Below are positions 19,251 to 31,093 of a DNA stretch of 64,000 nucleotides, piece after piece (position 1 is the stretch's first letter; every line of letters starts with the position of its first letter). Location of the stretch: NCBI GenBank assembly GCA_003134855.1, contig PLCS01000009.1, positions 257,911-321,910 of the forward strand, given 5' to 3'. Source of the DNA: Acidobacteriaceae bacterium (GTDB lineage: Bacteria > Acidobacteriota > Terriglobia > Terriglobales > Acidobacteriaceae). The translations under genes were made by a program, and so were the position numbers. The notes under the pieces are model-generated. The model saw nothing but the letters and a program-made list of their open reading frames with translations, had not been told where the DNA came from and did not search any database.

Positions 19251-20474
19251 TTATTTGACCAGATCGCGCAGCGAGTCAATGAACTTGTTCCCGACAAAGT
19301 AGGACAGGAACCCGATCGTCATTGCGCCCCACACGTCCAGTACCGAAATCTTGATGGGAAACTGCGTGTCGGAGAGGCGCGAGGCGACGATTGTGAAAGC
19401 AGCGCTGAGGATAGCCACTCCAAGCGCATCTCGAAGAATCATGAAGAGAAGAATAAGGCCTTCGCGGCTGAGTGCCTTGCCCATCCCCGTGAGTCCCTTA
19501 TCGGAAGTTACAAGAGAGAAAAAGTCACCGATGGGGCCGTCTGCGCTGCGCACGGTCACCACAAGATATGCGAGCAATCCGCCCACAACGGCAAAGATGA
19601 TAATCAGCGTCTGGTCAATACCAACCTGGAAGGTCGCGCTCTGCCCAAAGGAGCGCGATGGGTAGTAGTAGCACAAGGGTCCGAGCGCGTTCATATCGCA
19701 GACTGCGAACCGGCCGGAGACAAAGTATTCATAATTGCCGGGCGTGAAATCGAAGGCGCGCTTGATGGATCCGAGCGTGCCGGGGTTGCAGGATTTCGCG
19801 TAAGCGGCTTGCAGATCCCTCTGATACGGGGTCATAGGCGCGCTGACTACGGACGTACCTGAAGAAGAGGCAGCCGGTTGAGGGTTGGAACCTTCCTTTT
19901 GTAATTCCGCGTTGAGTTTATCCTGCTGCTCGGCGGTGAACGCCTGCTGCGAGAGATTGAAGAAGACCGTCAGGTGATCCTGCGGCAGCAGGATGAGCGT
20001 AGGCTGCAGCATGATGGTGGAGTTGGAAGTCCCCGCCAAGGGCATTACGCACAATGAGTCGGACGGGGTAACAATCGCGTGCGTCAATAGTTGCAGGGAT
20101 CTGGTCTCGATAATCACCGGGCGATTGGAGACATTCTGAATCTCCGCGGCAATGTTCGAGTTCGAGCCGAGCTTGAGGGGAATCTCGGATGGGATTAGGG
20201 AGATCTTCAAGAAATTTTCGGTCTGCACAGTGGCCGCGGGGCTCGTTGCAGTTGCCAACTGTCCCGGCGGTGTCGTGGTGTTGCTCTCCGGTGGGGGATT
20301 CTGAGGTGGAACTTTGGGAGCAGTGGCGCCGGGCTTGACGTTTGGCTTGGCGTTGGTTGCTTGCACCGGTGGTGGCGCCGAGGTGGCGAACTGCGCATGG
20401 ACCGTGATGGCGCCGAGGGCGGCAACAGCCAAAATTGCCGCGCAAAGCGGAAGAGGAAGTCGAGGTTTGCTCAT
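19251..20474 (-). CDS. Hypothetical membrane protein with signal peptide and Pro-rich linker
   Basis: MSKPRLPLPLCAAILAVAALGAITVHAQ signal peptide; C-terminal TM segments. Confidence 0.65.
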   Translation of the reverse strand: MSKPRLPLPLCAAILAVAALGAITVHAQFATSAPPPVQATNAKPNVKPGATAPKVPPQNPPPESNTTTPPGQLATATSPAATVQTENFLKISLIPSEIPLKLGSNSNIAAEIQNVSNRPVIIETRSLQLLTHAIVTPSDSLCVMPLAGTSNSTIMLQPTLILLPQDHLTVFFNLSQQAFTAEQQDKLNAELQKEGSNPQPAASSSGTSVVSAPMTPYQRDLQAAYAKSCNPGTLGSIKRAFDFTPGNYEYFVSGRFAVCDMNALGPLCYYYPSRSFGQSATFQVGIDQTLIIIFAVVGGLLAYLVVTVRSADGPIGDFFSLVTSDKGLTGMGKALSREGLILLFMILRDALGVAILSAAFTIVASRLSDTQFPIKISVLDVWGAMTIGFLSYFVGNKFIDSLRDLVK

Positions 20475-20679
20475 TGTCTTCTCCTGGGGGATGGGAGTGA
20501 CGGTATGGCCATTTCCGCACACAAAGCTAAAGAAGTCAATAAGAAAGAGCAAATTTGTTTGCGTTTGGCTAAGCCCGGGCTGCGCCTCTGACCATGGCAG
20601 CGATCGGGGTAACCCAGAGCAGGAAATTTCACAGCCCGAATTCTGTTAGAATCGATAGAATCCACTCCTCGGAGAGGCA

Positions 20680-21828
20680 ATGCAATCGATTTTAGCGCTC
20701 GAAGACGGGCGTATCTTCCGTGGCCTCGGCTATGGGCACCCAGGCGAATGCCGGGGCGAGGTCGTTTTCAATACTTCCCTTACCGGCTACCAGGAGATCG
20801 CCACCGACCCCTCCTATGCCGGGCAAATCGTCGTTCTCACCAACCCCCAGATCGGCAACTACGGCACCAACCAGGCGGATAACGAGTCGGCCAAGCCCTA
20901 TATCGAGGGCCTGATCGTCCGCGAGTTCTCGCCTATCAGCTCCAATTGGCGCTCCGAGCAGGTTACCGACGAGTACATGGAGCGCTATTCCGTTCCGGTG
21001 CTGGCCGAGATCGACACCCGCGCCCTGGTTCGCCACCTGCGCACTTACGGCGTGATGCGCGGCGTGATTTCGACAGCGGAGAGCGACACAGACGTTCTGG
21101 TGGCCAAGGCCCGCGGCATTCGCAAGATGGACGGCACCGACCTGGCGCGCGTGGTCTCGACCAAGTCGGCCTATTCCTTCGACGCGACCGATAGCCGCAA
21201 CCAGACGGGCGATCCTTTACTGGCGGTGGGTTTTAACCAAAGCGCGGACGGGCGGAAGCCCCTCCATGTCGTAGCCTACGACTTCGGTATCAAGCAGAAC
21301 ATTTTGCGGATGCTGGTGCGCGAGGGCTGCCGGGTCACGGTGGTTCCGGCCGAAACCAGCGCCGAGGATGTCTTCGACCTGAAGCCAGACGGCGTCTTCC
21401 TCTCCAACGGCCCCGGCGATCCCGAGCCGGTCGATTACGCCGTGCGCGCGATTCGCAAATTCCTGGGCCGCGTGCCGGTCTTCGGAATTTGTTTGGGCCA
21501 TCAACTCACCGGTATCGCCCTGGGCGGCAAGACTTACAAGCTCAAATTCGGCCATCACGGCGGCAACCACCCGGTGCGCAACAACCTCACCGGCAAAGTG
21601 GAGATTACGGCGCACAACCACAACTTCGCCGTCGATCCGGACTCGATCAACGCCAACGAAGTCGAGCTTACGCACGTGGACCTGAACGACCAGACGCTGG
21701 AAGGCCTGCGCCACCGGACGCTGCCGCTCTTCAGCGTGCAGTACCACCCCGAAGCCGCTCCTGGTCCGCACGATTCGAATTACTTATTCCGCGACTTCCG
21801 GCGCATGATGGAGGAGTGGAAGGGATGA
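20680..21828 (+). CDS. carA: Carbamoyl-phosphate synthase small subunit
   Basis: [57 protein letters not shown]. Confidence 0.97.
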   Translation: MQSILALEDGRIFRGLGYGHPGECRGEVVFNTSLTGYQEIATDPSYAGQIVVLTNPQIGNYGTNQADNESAKPYIEGLIVREFSPISSNWRSEQVTDEYMERYSVPVLAEIDTRALVRHLRTYGVMRGVISTAESDTDVLVAKARGIRKMDGTDLARVVSTKSAYSFDATDSRNQTGDPLLAVGFNQSADGRKPLHVVAYDFGIKQNILRMLVREGCRVTVVPAETSAEDVFDLKPDGVFLSNGPGDPEPVDYAVRAIRKFLGRVPVFGICLGHQLTGIALGGKTYKLKFGHHGGNHPVRNNLTGKVEITAHNHNFAVDPDSINANEVELTHVDLNDQTLEGLRHRTLPLFSVQYHPEAAPGPHDSNYLFRDFRRMMEEWKG

Positions 21829-22466
21829 GGCGCTGGCTCCCACTCCTGGCGTTGTTAGCGGGGCTGGGGTGTTCTATTTCCTTTGCTCAGACTAAAGTAC
21901 AGAACGACCCATTCAGTCAGTATCTAACCGGAATCAAGGCAAGTAGACCAGAGCCTTCGTTGGTGCGCTTCGCTCAAGAGTGCGGAGTCGATCTGAAAAT
22001 AGTTGTACCCCGTTATGCTGACCTTCCAGATAATACATGGATTCTCGTCAATGATTTGGCGAAAGGTATCCACGGGCTGGAAACTGATTTCTTTGTGACT
22101 GTGGCTGTGTGGAAACAGGGAGACCGAATTCTGGTCGAGATGTGGGAGATGCAATTGGATGTCGAGAATGAGAATAGGACATTCTATTGCATGGCTAAGC
22201 GAAAGATAACGGCTGAAGAGTTTTCAGATTGGATGCTGCCGGAGATTTTGCAGAATGGTAATGAGAAACCGGGATGGGGATATGAACAGCACTGGAAAAT
22301 GACGGCTGCAGGAAAGTTTGAGAGAACCTTTCATGGGTTTGTATATTTCAATGGGGAAGCAATTTCCGAACCAAAACTCGACGAGAAGACAAGAAAAGGA
22401 TTGAACTGGACGCCAAAGGTGCTGACCTGGAGTGATCTGAAGCTGCCTGCAGCATTGCTGCGATGA
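21825..22466 (+). CDS. Hypothetical secreted protein, AT-richer than its neighbours, between carA and carB
   Basis: ATGA overlap with the carA stop; [22 protein letters not shown] signal peptide. Confidence 0.75.
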   Translation: MRRWLPLLALLAGLGCSISFAQTKVQNDPFSQYLTGIKASRPEPSLVRFAQECGVDLKIVVPRYADLPDNTWILVNDLAKGIHGLETDFFVTVAVWKQGDRILVEMWEMQLDVENENRTFYCMAKRKITAEEFSDWMLPEILQNGNEKPGWGYEQHWKMTAAGKFERTFHGFVYFNGEAISEPKLDEKTRKGLNWTPKVLTWSDLKLPAALLR

Positions 22467-22556
22467 ACTGAGAACAAGGTGGGTTTTTCACGGGCGCAGT
22501 TTTGGCCGTACTGCTAGGTAAGACAACTTACTGGGCTTTTAAGGGTAAACAGAACA

Positions 22557-25500
22557 ATGCCACGCAGAAATGACATTCAGAAGATACTGGTGATCGGCTC
22601 GGGGCCGATTGTGATTGGCCAATCGGCGGAGTTTGATTACTCCGGCACGCAAGCCTGCAAGGCTCTCAAGCAGGAGGGCTACGAGGTAGTGCTGGTGAAC
22701 TCCAACCCGGCCACCATCATGACCGATCCCGACCTCGCCGACCGCACTTACATCGAGCCGCTCACGCGCGAGTACGTTGAGGAGATCATCCGTATTGAGG
22801 CCGAGATGCTGGCCAATGGCCCCGGCCTTCCATCGGGTGGAAATGGCGTTGACGGCGCGGGCGCAAACCTTCCCGGCAAGTTCGCGCTGCTGCCCACGGT
22901 CGGCGGGCAGACGGCGCTCAACCTTGCTGTCGATCTGGCCGACGCAGGGATTCTCGACAAGTACAACGTCGAGCTGATCGGCGCGAAGCTGGAGGCAATC
23001 AAGAAGGCCGAGGACCGCCTGCTCTTTAAGGACGCGATGCTCCGCATCGGCCTGGATGTTTCCAAATCCGCGCTGGTGAATAATCTGCGCGACGGCCTGG
23101 AGTTTGCCTCCAAGTTAGGCTTCCCAGTGCTGATTCGCCCCAGCTTCACGCTGGGCGGCACGGGTGGCGGCATTGCCTACAACCGCGAAGAGTTGATGGA
23201 GATTCTGGCGCGCGGACTTGACCTTTCTCCAGTGCACGAGTGCCTGATCGAAGAGAGCGTGCTCGGCTGGAAAGAGTTCGAGCTGGAAGTTATGCGCGAC
23301 TTAGCCGACAACGTCATCATTATTTGTTCGATTGAAAACTTCGACCCGATGGGCGTGCATACCGGCGACTCGATTACCGTGGCTCCGGCACAGACTCTCA
23401 CCGACCGCGAGTACCAGAAGATGCGCGATGCGGCCATAGCTGTGATGCGCGAGATCGGCGTGGAGACCGGCGGCTCCAACGTGCAGTTTGCCATCAATCC
23501 TGTTGATGGGCGAATGACAGTGATCGAGATGAATCCGCGCGTCTCGCGTTCCTCGGCGCTGGCCTCGAAGGCTACCGGCTTCCCCATCGCCAAGATCGCC
23601 GCGAAGTTAGCCGTGGGTTACACGCTCGATGAGATTCCCAACGACATTACGCGCAAAACTCCGGCTTGCTTTGAGCCGACGATTGATTATGTCGTCGTAA
23701 AAATTCCCAAGTGGCAGTTTGAGAAGTTTCCCGGCGCGGACGAAACGCTCGGCCCGCAGATGAAGTCGGTGGGCGAGGTGATGGCCATTGGCCGCACCTT
23801 CAAGGAAGCGCTGATGAAGGCCTGGAGGGCTTTGGAAACCGGCAAGAAGACCGGCGCGGAGGTTCTTGATCCGCGGCGACTGACGCAGATGCTGGTCACT
23901 CCGAGGCCGGAGCGGCTGGGTTATATCCGTTATGCCTTCGAGCGCGGCATGAGCGTGCGCGAGGTGGCGCGGCTTACCACCATGGATCCCTGGTTCCTGC
24001 ATCAGATTCGCGAGATCACTCTTGCCCAAAGCGCGATTGCGCAAACCACGCCGGAGACCATCGGCACCGAAGAACTCCGCCACCTCAAGCGCCTGGGGTT
24101 GAGCGACGAGCGCATCGCGACGGAGTGGAAGCTGGAAGGCCACCCCGGCACGCAACAGGTTCGCGAACTGCGCGAAAGGAAGGGAATCAGGCCGGTTTTC
24201 AAGTTAGTGGACACCTGCGCCGCCGAGTTCGAGTCGATGACTCCCTACTTATATTCGACGTATGACGAAGAGGACGAAGCGCCGCCGACGCAAACTCCCA
24301 AAGTTATTATTCTAGGTTCGGGACCGAATCGCATCGGGCAGGGGATCGAGTTTGATTACTGCTGCTGCCACGCGGCCTTTGCGCTCCGGGAAGACGGCTA
24401 CGAAACCATCATGGTCAACTGCAATCCAGAGACCGTTTCGACCGATTATGACACCAGCGACCGGCTTTACTTTGAGCCGCTGGTGCTGGAAGACGTGCTG
24501 GCGATTTATAACCATGAGTCGCAATCGGGCGCCGAGGTCGGAATGATTGTGCAATTCGGCGGGCAGACCCCGCTGAATCTGGCAAAGAGGCTGCTTGCGG
24601 CCGGCGTGCCCATTATCGGCACCTCTCCAGAGTCGATTGACCTAGCCGAAGACCGCAAGCGCTTCGGCAAGCTGCTCGATGAGCTGCAGATTCCGCAGCC
24701 CGCGGGCGGCACGGCCACCAGCGTCGAGGAAGCTCTGGCCATCGGCGAGCGCATCGGCTATCCGGTGCTGGTGCGTCCGAGTTATGTGCTGGGCGGCCGC
24801 GCGATGGTGATTGCTTATGACGCCGAGGCAGTGACGCGCTATATGCGCGAGGCAGTCGAGTACTCGCAGGAGCGGCCGGTGCTGGTCGATCATTTCCTGG
24901 AGAACGCGGTCGAAGTGGACGTAGACGCGCTGTGTGACTCCAAGGATGTTATTATCGCCGGCATCATGCAGCATATTGAAGAGGCGGGCATTCATTCCGG
25001 CGACTCATCGTGCGTGCTGCCTGCCGTGAGCATCCGCGAAAGCACGCTGGAAACTCTGCGCACTTATACGCGCAAGCTGGCTCTCTCGCTCAAGGTGATC
25101 GGCCTGGTCAATTTGCAGTTTGCCATTCAGCGCGACGCCCAGGGCGAGGACCACGTATACGTGATCGAAGTGAACCCGCGCGCCTCGCGCACCGTGCCCT
25201 ATGTCTCTAAGGCGACGGGAATTCCGCTGGCTAAGATCGCCGCGCGGCTGATGACCGGCCGCAAGCTGAGTGAGTTATTGCCCGCCCAGTTAGCCACGGG
25301 CAAGGATTTAGAAACCGGGACACATTCTTATGTAAAATCGCCGGTCTTTCCCTGGAATAAATTTGCCGGCGTCGATACGGTACTAAGTCCGGAGATGAAG
25401 TCTACCGGGGAGGTGATGGGCGTCGCCGCCACCTTTGGCGAGGCCTTCGCCAAGGCGCAGCTTTCCGCCGGCCAGGTGCTGCCCACCGGCGGCACGGTCT

Positions 25501-25895
25501 TTTTCAGCGTCAACGACCACGACAAGGAGGCGGCTGTCGACTTAGTGCGCCGCTATATGGAGCTAGGCTTCAAGATTGTCGCTACCGAGGGCACGGCGAA
25601 TGTGCTGGAAAAATCCGGCCTCGCTGTTGAGCGTGTCTTCAAGGTCAAGGAAGGCCGGCCTAACATTGTTGATCTGATCAAGGGCGACCGCATTCAGCTT
25701 GTTATTAACACCCCGCGCGGGCAGGACACCTTCTTTGATGAGAAGGCCATTCGCCGGGCCGCGGTGCTGGCGCGCATTCCTACTATCACCACTATCGCCG
25801 CCGCGCAGGCCGCCGTCGAGGGCATCAGCGCGATGCAGCGCCACCAGACCACGGTTTACGCACTGCAACATTTGCACGCTGTGACTTGCGGGTGA
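22557..25895 (+). CDS. carB: Carbamoyl-phosphate synthase large subunit
   Basis: [37 protein letters not shown]; duplicated ATP-grasp; [24 protein letters not shown]. Confidence 0.98.
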   Translation: MPRRNDIQKILVIGSGPIVIGQSAEFDYSGTQACKALKQEGYEVVLVNSNPATIMTDPDLADRTYIEPLTREYVEEIIRIEAEMLANGPGLPSGGNGVDGAGANLPGKFALLPTVGGQTALNLAVDLADAGILDKYNVELIGAKLEAIKKAEDRLLFKDAMLRIGLDVSKSALVNNLRDGLEFASKLGFPVLIRPSFTLGGTGGGIAYNREELMEILARGLDLSPVHECLIEESVLGWKEFELEVMRDLADNVIIICSIENFDPMGVHTGDSITVAPAQTLTDREYQKMRDAAIAVMREIGVETGGSNVQFAINPVDGRMTVIEMNPRVSRSSALASKATGFPIAKIAAKLAVGYTLDEIPNDITRKTPACFEPTIDYVVVKIPKWQFEKFPGADETLGPQMKSVGEVMAIGRTFKEALMKAWRALETGKKTGAEVLDPRRLTQMLVTPRPERLGYIRYAFERGMSVREVARLTTMDPWFLHQIREITLAQSAIAQTTPETIGTEELRHLKRLGLSDERIATEWKLEGHPGTQQVRELRERKGIRPVFKLVDTCAAEFESMTPYLYSTYDEEDEAPPTQTPKVIILGSGPNRIGQGIEFDYCCCHAAFALREDGYETIMVNCNPETVSTDYDTSDRLYFEPLVLEDVLAIYNHESQSGAEVGMIVQFGGQTPLNLAKRLLAAGVPIIGTSPESIDLAEDRKRFGKLLDELQIPQPAGGTATSVEEALAIGERIGYPVLVRPSYVLGGRAMVIAYDAEAVTRYMREAVEYSQERPVLVDHFLENAVEVDVDALCDSKDVIIAGIMQHIEEAGIHSGDSSCVLPAVSIRESTLETLRTYTRKLALSLKVIGLVNLQFAIQRDAQGEDHVYVIEVNPRASRTVPYVSKATGIPLAKIAARLMTGRKLSELLPAQLATGKDLETGTHSYVKSPVFPWNKFAGVDTVLSPEMKSTGEVMGVAATFGEAFAKAQLSAGQVLPTGGTVFFSVNDHDKEAAVDLVRRYMELGFKIVATEGTANVLEKSGLAVERVFKVKEGRPNIVDLIKGDRIQLVINTPRGQDTFFDEKAIRRAAVLARIPTITTIAAAQAAVEGISAMQRHQTTVYALQHLHAVTCG

Positions 25896-26047
25896 GGAAT
25901 TCCGGGTCGACTCGATCGATGAAAGCGCATCTTGTTGTTGAAACAAAGACAGCAACTTAGCTCCTGATTCGCGGGGTTAGCGAGTCAGCAAGTTGGCGGG
26001 TTTCCGCGAGAGTCCGGGTTTCCGCGTCAACCTATTACAATACAGCC

Positions 26048-27172
26048 ATGCTGATCGAAGGCATCTTTGCCGCGGTTCCCACGCCGTTTTACCCGGACGA
26101 GCGCGTCTATTATCGCAAGCTCGAAGCCAACATTGTGCATTATTCGCGCACGCTGCTCTCCGGAGTGCTGCTGTTAGGCTCCACGGGCGAGGCTGTGATG
26201 CTCGACGACAGCGAGAGCCGCGAGGTGCTGCGCGTAGCTGCCGAGGCCGCCGCGCCGGAGAAGGTGCTCATCGCCGGCGTGGCGCGCGAGAGCGTGAAGG
26301 CCACGGTCGCATTGGCCGAGGCGGCGGCCCAGTTCCGCTACGACGCCGTGCTAGTGCGCACGCCGACTTACTACGCCAGCCAGATGAGCGTGGCGGCCGT
26401 GCTGCACTACTTCCGCAGCGTGGCAGACCGCTCGCCGCTGCCGGTTCTGATCTACAACATTCCCCAGTGCGCGCCTTATAACATCCCCGTTGAGCTGGTG
26501 GCCGAACTTGCGCAGCACCCCAACATCATCGGCATCAAGGATTCCAGCGGCAGCGTGGAGCGGATACGCGCGTTGGTTGAAGGAGTGAAAAACGCGCCCT
26601 GGAGAACGGTGACTGTGACGCCGATCTTCGAGGCGGTCACCGGACGGATGCTGACGGCTCAGGCGGGGAGTGAAGAGGCGCTGGTTTCCATCGGCGGCGT
26701 TGTTGATTTGGATGGAAAACAAAGTGGGATGGAATCCCACCCTAGCGACTTCGCTCAGGGCAGGCTTCGCGACAAAAACAAGAACGACGCGAGGGTGGGG
26801 CACTCGGTGACTCTGAAGACGCGGACCAAGGAAGTCGGCTTTCCCGTGCTCTGCGGCTCGACGGCCACGCTGCTTGGCTCTCTTGAGGCAGGCGCCGCTG
26901 GGGGCATCACAGCCTTCGCCTCGTGCGCGCCGCAGGCCTGCCAGGAGGTCTATCTTGCCTGGAAGGATCGTGACTTCAAGCTGGCCGCGGAGAAGCAGCA
27001 GCGCATCGCCGCCGCCAGCCAGCGCATCGTTGGCCAGTTGGGCATGAGCGGCGTCAAGTATGCCTGCGACTTCAACGGTTACTACGGAGGCCACACCCGC
27101 GCGCCGCTGTTGCCCGTCACCGGGGCCGTAAAGGCGGAAATTGAGGCGCTGCTGGCCGGGATTCGCAATTAA
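26048..27172 (+). CDS. Dihydrodipicolinate synthase/N-acetylneuraminate lyase family protein
   Basis: GVLLLGSTGEAVMLDDSES; VRTPTYYA; PVLIYNIPQ; IIGIKDSSG; about 30-aa apparent insertion at ESHPSDFAQGRLRDKNKNDARVGH. Confidence 0.85.
   Translation: MLIEGIFAAVPTPFYPDERVYYRKLEANIVHYSRTLLSGVLLLGSTGEAVMLDDSESREVLRVAAEAAAPEKVLIAGVARESVKATVALAEAAAQFRYDAVLVRTPTYYASQMSVAAVLHYFRSVADRSPLPVLIYNIPQCAPYNIPVELVAELAQHPNIIGIKDSSGSVERIRALVEGVKNAPWRTVTVTPIFEAVTGRMLTAQAGSEEALVSIGGVVDLDGKQSGMESHPSDFAQGRLRDKNKNDARVGHSVTLKTRTKEVGFPVLCGSTATLLGSLEAGAAGGITAFASCAPQACQEVYLAWKDRDFKLAAEKQQRIAAASQRIVGQLGMSGVKYACDFNGYYGGHTRAPLLPVTGAVKAEIEALLAGIRN
26724..26803 (+). repeat. Palindromic repeat element inserted in frame in the dapA-family gene
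   Basis: gtgggatggaatcccaccctagcgacttcgctcagggcaggcttcgcgacaaaaacaagaacgacgcgagggtggggcac; ccaccct..agggtgg dyad; tcgctcagggcaggct resembles intergenic tttgctcaaggcaggct at about 31.1 kb. Confidence 0.65.
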
Positions 27173-27338
27173 CAGGAATCCGGCGGCTTGTCTTACGGTG
27201 AAAGTGCCCAGGGTTGCGTCTATCAGGCGATGACACCGATGGCCACCGGCGGCGGTAAGACCGCTGTGTTTGGCTCCTGGCTGGTGGATGGCGAAGCCGC
27301 ATTGAGTTTCGCCTTCATTGTTTCGGCAGTGCGCAGAC

Positions 27339-28952
27339 TCACTTCGCCAGCGGCACGCGCAGATCGCCACCGGTCATCTCCTTGGGCAGGCCCAGGTCGA
27401 GAATGTTCAGCAGGGTGGGCGAGATGTCGCGCAGCGAGCCGTCGGGGCGCAAACGGAAGCGCTTTGCCTCTTCGGCCACGTAGATCAGCGGCACGGGGTT
27501 GGTGGTGTGCGCGGTGTGCGGGTTGCCGGTCACCAGGTCCACCATCTGCTCGGCGTTGCCGTGGTCGGCGGTGATCAGCCAACTGCCGTTGCGCTCGCGG
27601 ATGGCCTTGTAGACACGGGCCAACTGGGCATCGATGGCATCGATGGCCTTGATCGTCGGCTCCAGCTTGCCGGAGTGGCCCACCATGTCCGCGTTGGCAA
27701 AGTTGGCGACGATCAAGTCAAAGCTCCCGTCGTTGATGGCTTTCACAATGGCGTCGCCGATGGCCTCGGCCTTCATCTCCGGCGCCAGGTCGTAGGTGGC
27801 CACCTTCAGCGAGGGAATCAGCACGCGCTCCTCGCCGGCGAAGGGCGTCTCCACGCCTCCGTTGAAGAAGTAGGTCACGTGGGCGAACTTCTCCGTCTCG
27901 GCGACTCTCAGATTGCGCAGATGATGCGCGGACAGCACATTGGCCAGAATGTTATCCAGCGACTCCGGCGGCATGATGAACGGCAGCTCGTAGAGCTTGT
28001 CGTACTGGGTCATGCAGAGGTAGTAGAGATTTTTCGGAATTTCGGAGCGGGGAATCGTGGCGTCGAGCGCCTCCCAGCCGTCCAGGTCGCGTCCGCCCTG
28101 CTTGTTAAGGCCGCTCTCGCGGGTCAGCACGCGGGTAATCTCGCGGGCGCGATCGGCGCGGAAGTTGAAGTTGATGCAGACATCCTCGTCGCGAATCTGG
28201 CCCACCGGCTTGCCCGCGGCATCCACGACCACGAAGGGAATCAGGAACTCGTCGGTGATGCCGTTGTTGTAATTTTCCTTGATGCGCGCGACGGCATTTG
28301 GATAGGCGCCGCCCTCGGCCTTGCCGTTGACCATCGCGTCGAAGGCTTTGCGCTCGCGCTCCCAGCGTTTGTCGCGATCCATCGCGTAGTAGCGTCCGTT
28401 GATGGTGGCCACTTTGCCTACGCCGTACTCGCGCATTTTTTGTTCCAATTGCGCGATGTAGGCGACGCCGGAGTCGGGTGGAGTGTCGCGGCCGTCCATG
28501 AAGGCGTGAACGAAGACCCGGTCCAGGCCGTACTCGCGCGCGGTGCGCAGCAGGGCGTAGATGTGCTCCTGATGGGAGTGCACGCCGCCGTCGGAGACCA
28601 GGCCGAAGAGATGGAGCTGCCGTCCGCCCACTTGCGCCCGCTTCATGGCCAGCGCGACGGGAGGGTTCCGGGAAAATTCACCCGATGCAATCTGCGCGTC
28701 GATGCGGGTAATGTCCATCTGCACGATGCGCCCGGCGCCGATGTTCAGGTGGCCGACTTCGCTGTTGCCCATCTGCCCGTCGGGCAGGCCCACAAAGTGG
28801 TCCGAGGCCTGGATCAGCGTGTTGGGGTACTCGCGCAGCAGCTTGTCGTAGGTGGGCTTTTTGGCCAGCGCAATGGCGTTGTTGGTGGTTTCGGCGCGAT
28901 AGCCCCATCCATCAAGGATGGTCAGAACGAGTGGACGCTTGAAGATGGACAC
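27339..28952 (-). CDS. gpmI: 2,3-bisphosphoglycerate-independent phosphoglycerate mutase
   Basis: [54 protein letters not shown]. Confidence 0.96.
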   Translation of the reverse strand: MSIFKRPLVLTILDGWGYRAETTNNAIALAKKPTYDKLLREYPNTLIQASDHFVGLPDGQMGNSEVGHLNIGAGRIVQMDITRIDAQIASGEFSRNPPVALAMKRAQVGGRQLHLFGLVSDGGVHSHQEHIYALLRTAREYGLDRVFVHAFMDGRDTPPDSGVAYIAQLEQKMREYGVGKVATINGRYYAMDRDKRWERERKAFDAMVNGKAEGGAYPNAVARIKENYNNGITDEFLIPFVVVDAAGKPVGQIRDEDVCINFNFRADRAREITRVLTRESGLNKQGGRDLDGWEALDATIPRSEIPKNLYYLCMTQYDKLYELPFIMPPESLDNILANVLSAHHLRNLRVAETEKFAHVTYFFNGGVETPFAGEERVLIPSLKVATYDLAPEMKAEAIGDAIVKAINDGSFDLIVANFANADMVGHSGKLEPTIKAIDAIDAQLARVYKAIRERNGSWLITADHGNAEQMVDLVTGNPHTAHTTNPVPLIYVAEEAKRFRLRPDGSLRDISPTLLNILDLGLPKEMTGGDLRVPLAK

Positions 28953-29109
28953 GTAGACTACACCTCAAAACGGGATCGAAGCACTGCTTTCAGGATAACC
29001 TGCAAGGGCATCGCATCCGATTCACGAACGAATCAACTTCGCTCGATGGAATTCGTAGTGGGACGCTTCGCACACGGTCAGCACGTAAAATACTCTTCAG
29101 GGAGAAGGA

Positions 29110-30591
29110 ATGTCGCAGCCCCCCATCATAGATCCGACCGAAAAGATCAGCATTGCCACGCAAGTCGAAGCCAGCGGAAGCCTCGATCCAGTGGATTGGG
29201 CTGCTTTTTGCGCACAGGCGCACCTCATGCTGGACGATATGCTCGGCTACATCGAAAAGATCCGCGAGCGACCTGTCTGGCAGCCGATTCCGGATGCTGT
29301 GCGGGCGCGTTTTCGTTCGCCAGCGCCGCGCGTGGGCGAGGAACTCGCGCAGGTCCATGCGGAGTTCATGCAGGATGTGCTGCCCTATACGCAAGGCAAC
29401 GTGCATCCGGGCTTCATGGGCTGGGTCAACGGTGGCGGCACGCCGGTGGGTATGGTGGCCGAGATGCTGGCCGCTGGGCTCAACGCGAACCTCGGAGGCC
29501 GCGATCATATTCCGGTCGAGGTCGAGCGGCAGGTGACCGCGTGGGTGAGGGAGATCTTCGGCTTCCCGCAAGGGGCAACAGGGTTATTTGTTACCGGAAC
29601 ATCGATGGCGAATCTGATTGCCGTGCTGATCGCCCGCGACGCCGCGCTTGGCTTCGAGGTGCGCGCCAGCGGAGTGGCCGCGGAGCCACGGCGGCTCACC
29701 GCATACACCTCGAATGCTGTTCATGGTTGCGTGCCCAAGGCAATGGACATTGCCGGCCTGGGCAGCGATGCGCTGCGTCTGATTCCCACCGACAGCTGCT
29801 TCCGCATTGACCTGGCGGCGCTCGCCGAGGCAATTCAGCGCGACCGCGAGGCTGGCTTCACGCCGTTTCTGGTGGTGGGAACCGCGGGAACCGTGAACAC
29901 CGGAGCCGTTGACGACCTGGCCGGCCTGGCTGATTTGTGCCGGCGCGAGAAGCTCTGGTTCCATGTGGACGGAGCCTTTGGCGCGCTGGCAAGGCTGGCC
30001 CCCGATCTTGCGCCCAAGCTCAACGGCATTGAGCGCGCGGATTCCGTGGCCTTCGACTTTCACAAATGGGGACAAGCGCCCTACGACGCCGGTTTCATTC
30101 TGGTGCGGGATGGAGAAGCGCACAAGAACGCCTTCGCCCTCCCGGCAGCCTACCTGCAACGCGCCGAGCGTGGGCTGGCCGCCGGCTCGCCCTGGCCCTG
30201 CGACTTCGGACCGGACCTCTCGCGCGGCTTTCGCGCCTTGAAGGTCTGGTTCACGCTGAAGGTCTATGGCACCGAGGCCCTGGGAGCGTCCATCTCCCGC
30301 TGCTGCGCGCTGGCCCGCTACCTTGAAGACCGCATCGCCGTGACGCCGGAGCTGGAGTTGATGGCCCCGGTCGAGCTGAATATCGTCTGCTTTCGCTATC
30401 GCGCTGAAGATACGAATCGAGTGAACGAAGCCATCGTCGTGGCGTTGCAGGAGTCGGGAGTTGTGGCTCCGTCCACGACCCGGATCGGAGGCCGCACGGC
30501 CATTCGCGCCGCCATCGTCAACCACCGCACCAGCCGCGCGGAGATCGATGCGCTGGTGGACGGCGCGCTGTCTTTGGGGCGCGGTCTTTAA
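29110..30591 (+). CDS. Pyridoxal-dependent (group II aromatic-L-amino-acid-type) decarboxylase
   Basis: HPGFMGWVNGGGTPVGMVAEMLAAGLNANLGGRDHIP; AFDFHKWGQAPYDAGFILVRD (PLP lysine). Confidence 0.88.
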   Translation: MSQPPIIDPTEKISIATQVEASGSLDPVDWAAFCAQAHLMLDDMLGYIEKIRERPVWQPIPDAVRARFRSPAPRVGEELAQVHAEFMQDVLPYTQGNVHPGFMGWVNGGGTPVGMVAEMLAAGLNANLGGRDHIPVEVERQVTAWVREIFGFPQGATGLFVTGTSMANLIAVLIARDAALGFEVRASGVAAEPRRLTAYTSNAVHGCVPKAMDIAGLGSDALRLIPTDSCFRIDLAALAEAIQRDREAGFTPFLVVGTAGTVNTGAVDDLAGLADLCRREKLWFHVDGAFGALARLAPDLAPKLNGIERADSVAFDFHKWGQAPYDAGFILVRDGEAHKNAFALPAAYLQRAERGLAAGSPWPCDFGPDLSRGFRALKVWFTLKVYGTEALGASISRCCALARYLEDRIAVTPELELMAPVELNIVCFRYRAEDTNRVNEAIVVALQESGVVAPSTTRIGGRTAIRAAIVNHRTSRAEIDALVDGALSLGRGL

Positions 30592-30779
30592 TGAGCCTCG
30601 CGGCGTGGAATATCTTTCAACTCCGGCATCGTGCCTCCCAATGCCGCCAATCTGCAAGAGCTTTCCCGCTCAATGAGAGCTTTGAGAGCCTCCTGAACGA
30701 GAGCCGACTTCCTGGTTATGCCCGTATATTCCTGTGCGATGAGCATTATGTCGTCGTCGAGCGTAACTTGTATTCTCAT
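30588..30779 (-). CDS. VapB-type antitoxin (DUF2191-like), apparently solitary
   Basis: MRIQVTLDDDIMLIAQEYTGITRKSALVQEALKALIERESSCRLAALGGTMPELKDIPRREAH. Confidence 0.7.
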   Translation of the reverse strand: MRIQVTLDDDIMLIAQEYTGITRKSALVQEALKALIERESSCRLAALGGTMPELKDIPRREAH

Positions 30780-31093
30780 GAGGCCTCCATGCGCCGGTTA
30801 TGCATTGTTACTGCCGTACTGAACCGCATATCGGATGTTTCCCAGCTATCAACATCGAGGTCGGGCCGCCTACGTCTCACATATTGATACTTTCCGGTTT
30901 GGGTGGTCTTCCGAAAGTATTGATTTCAGGGTGGTTAAAATAATCTGCAAGGTATCGAAAATATAGAAGGGGGTAGGGGGTGCCTCAGAAAACAGGGGTC
31001 AGGGATCAGGGGCCAGTAACTGCCCGCGCCTCTGGTTGTGATTCATTCTTATATTGTGTGCGCCGGGAGGGAAATCAACTGCAAACCGCCTTT

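Noticed and set aside
27318-29810. 830-aa plus-strand ORF
   Set aside because: Runs antisense to gpmI and out of frame through the decarboxylase; no domain motifs.
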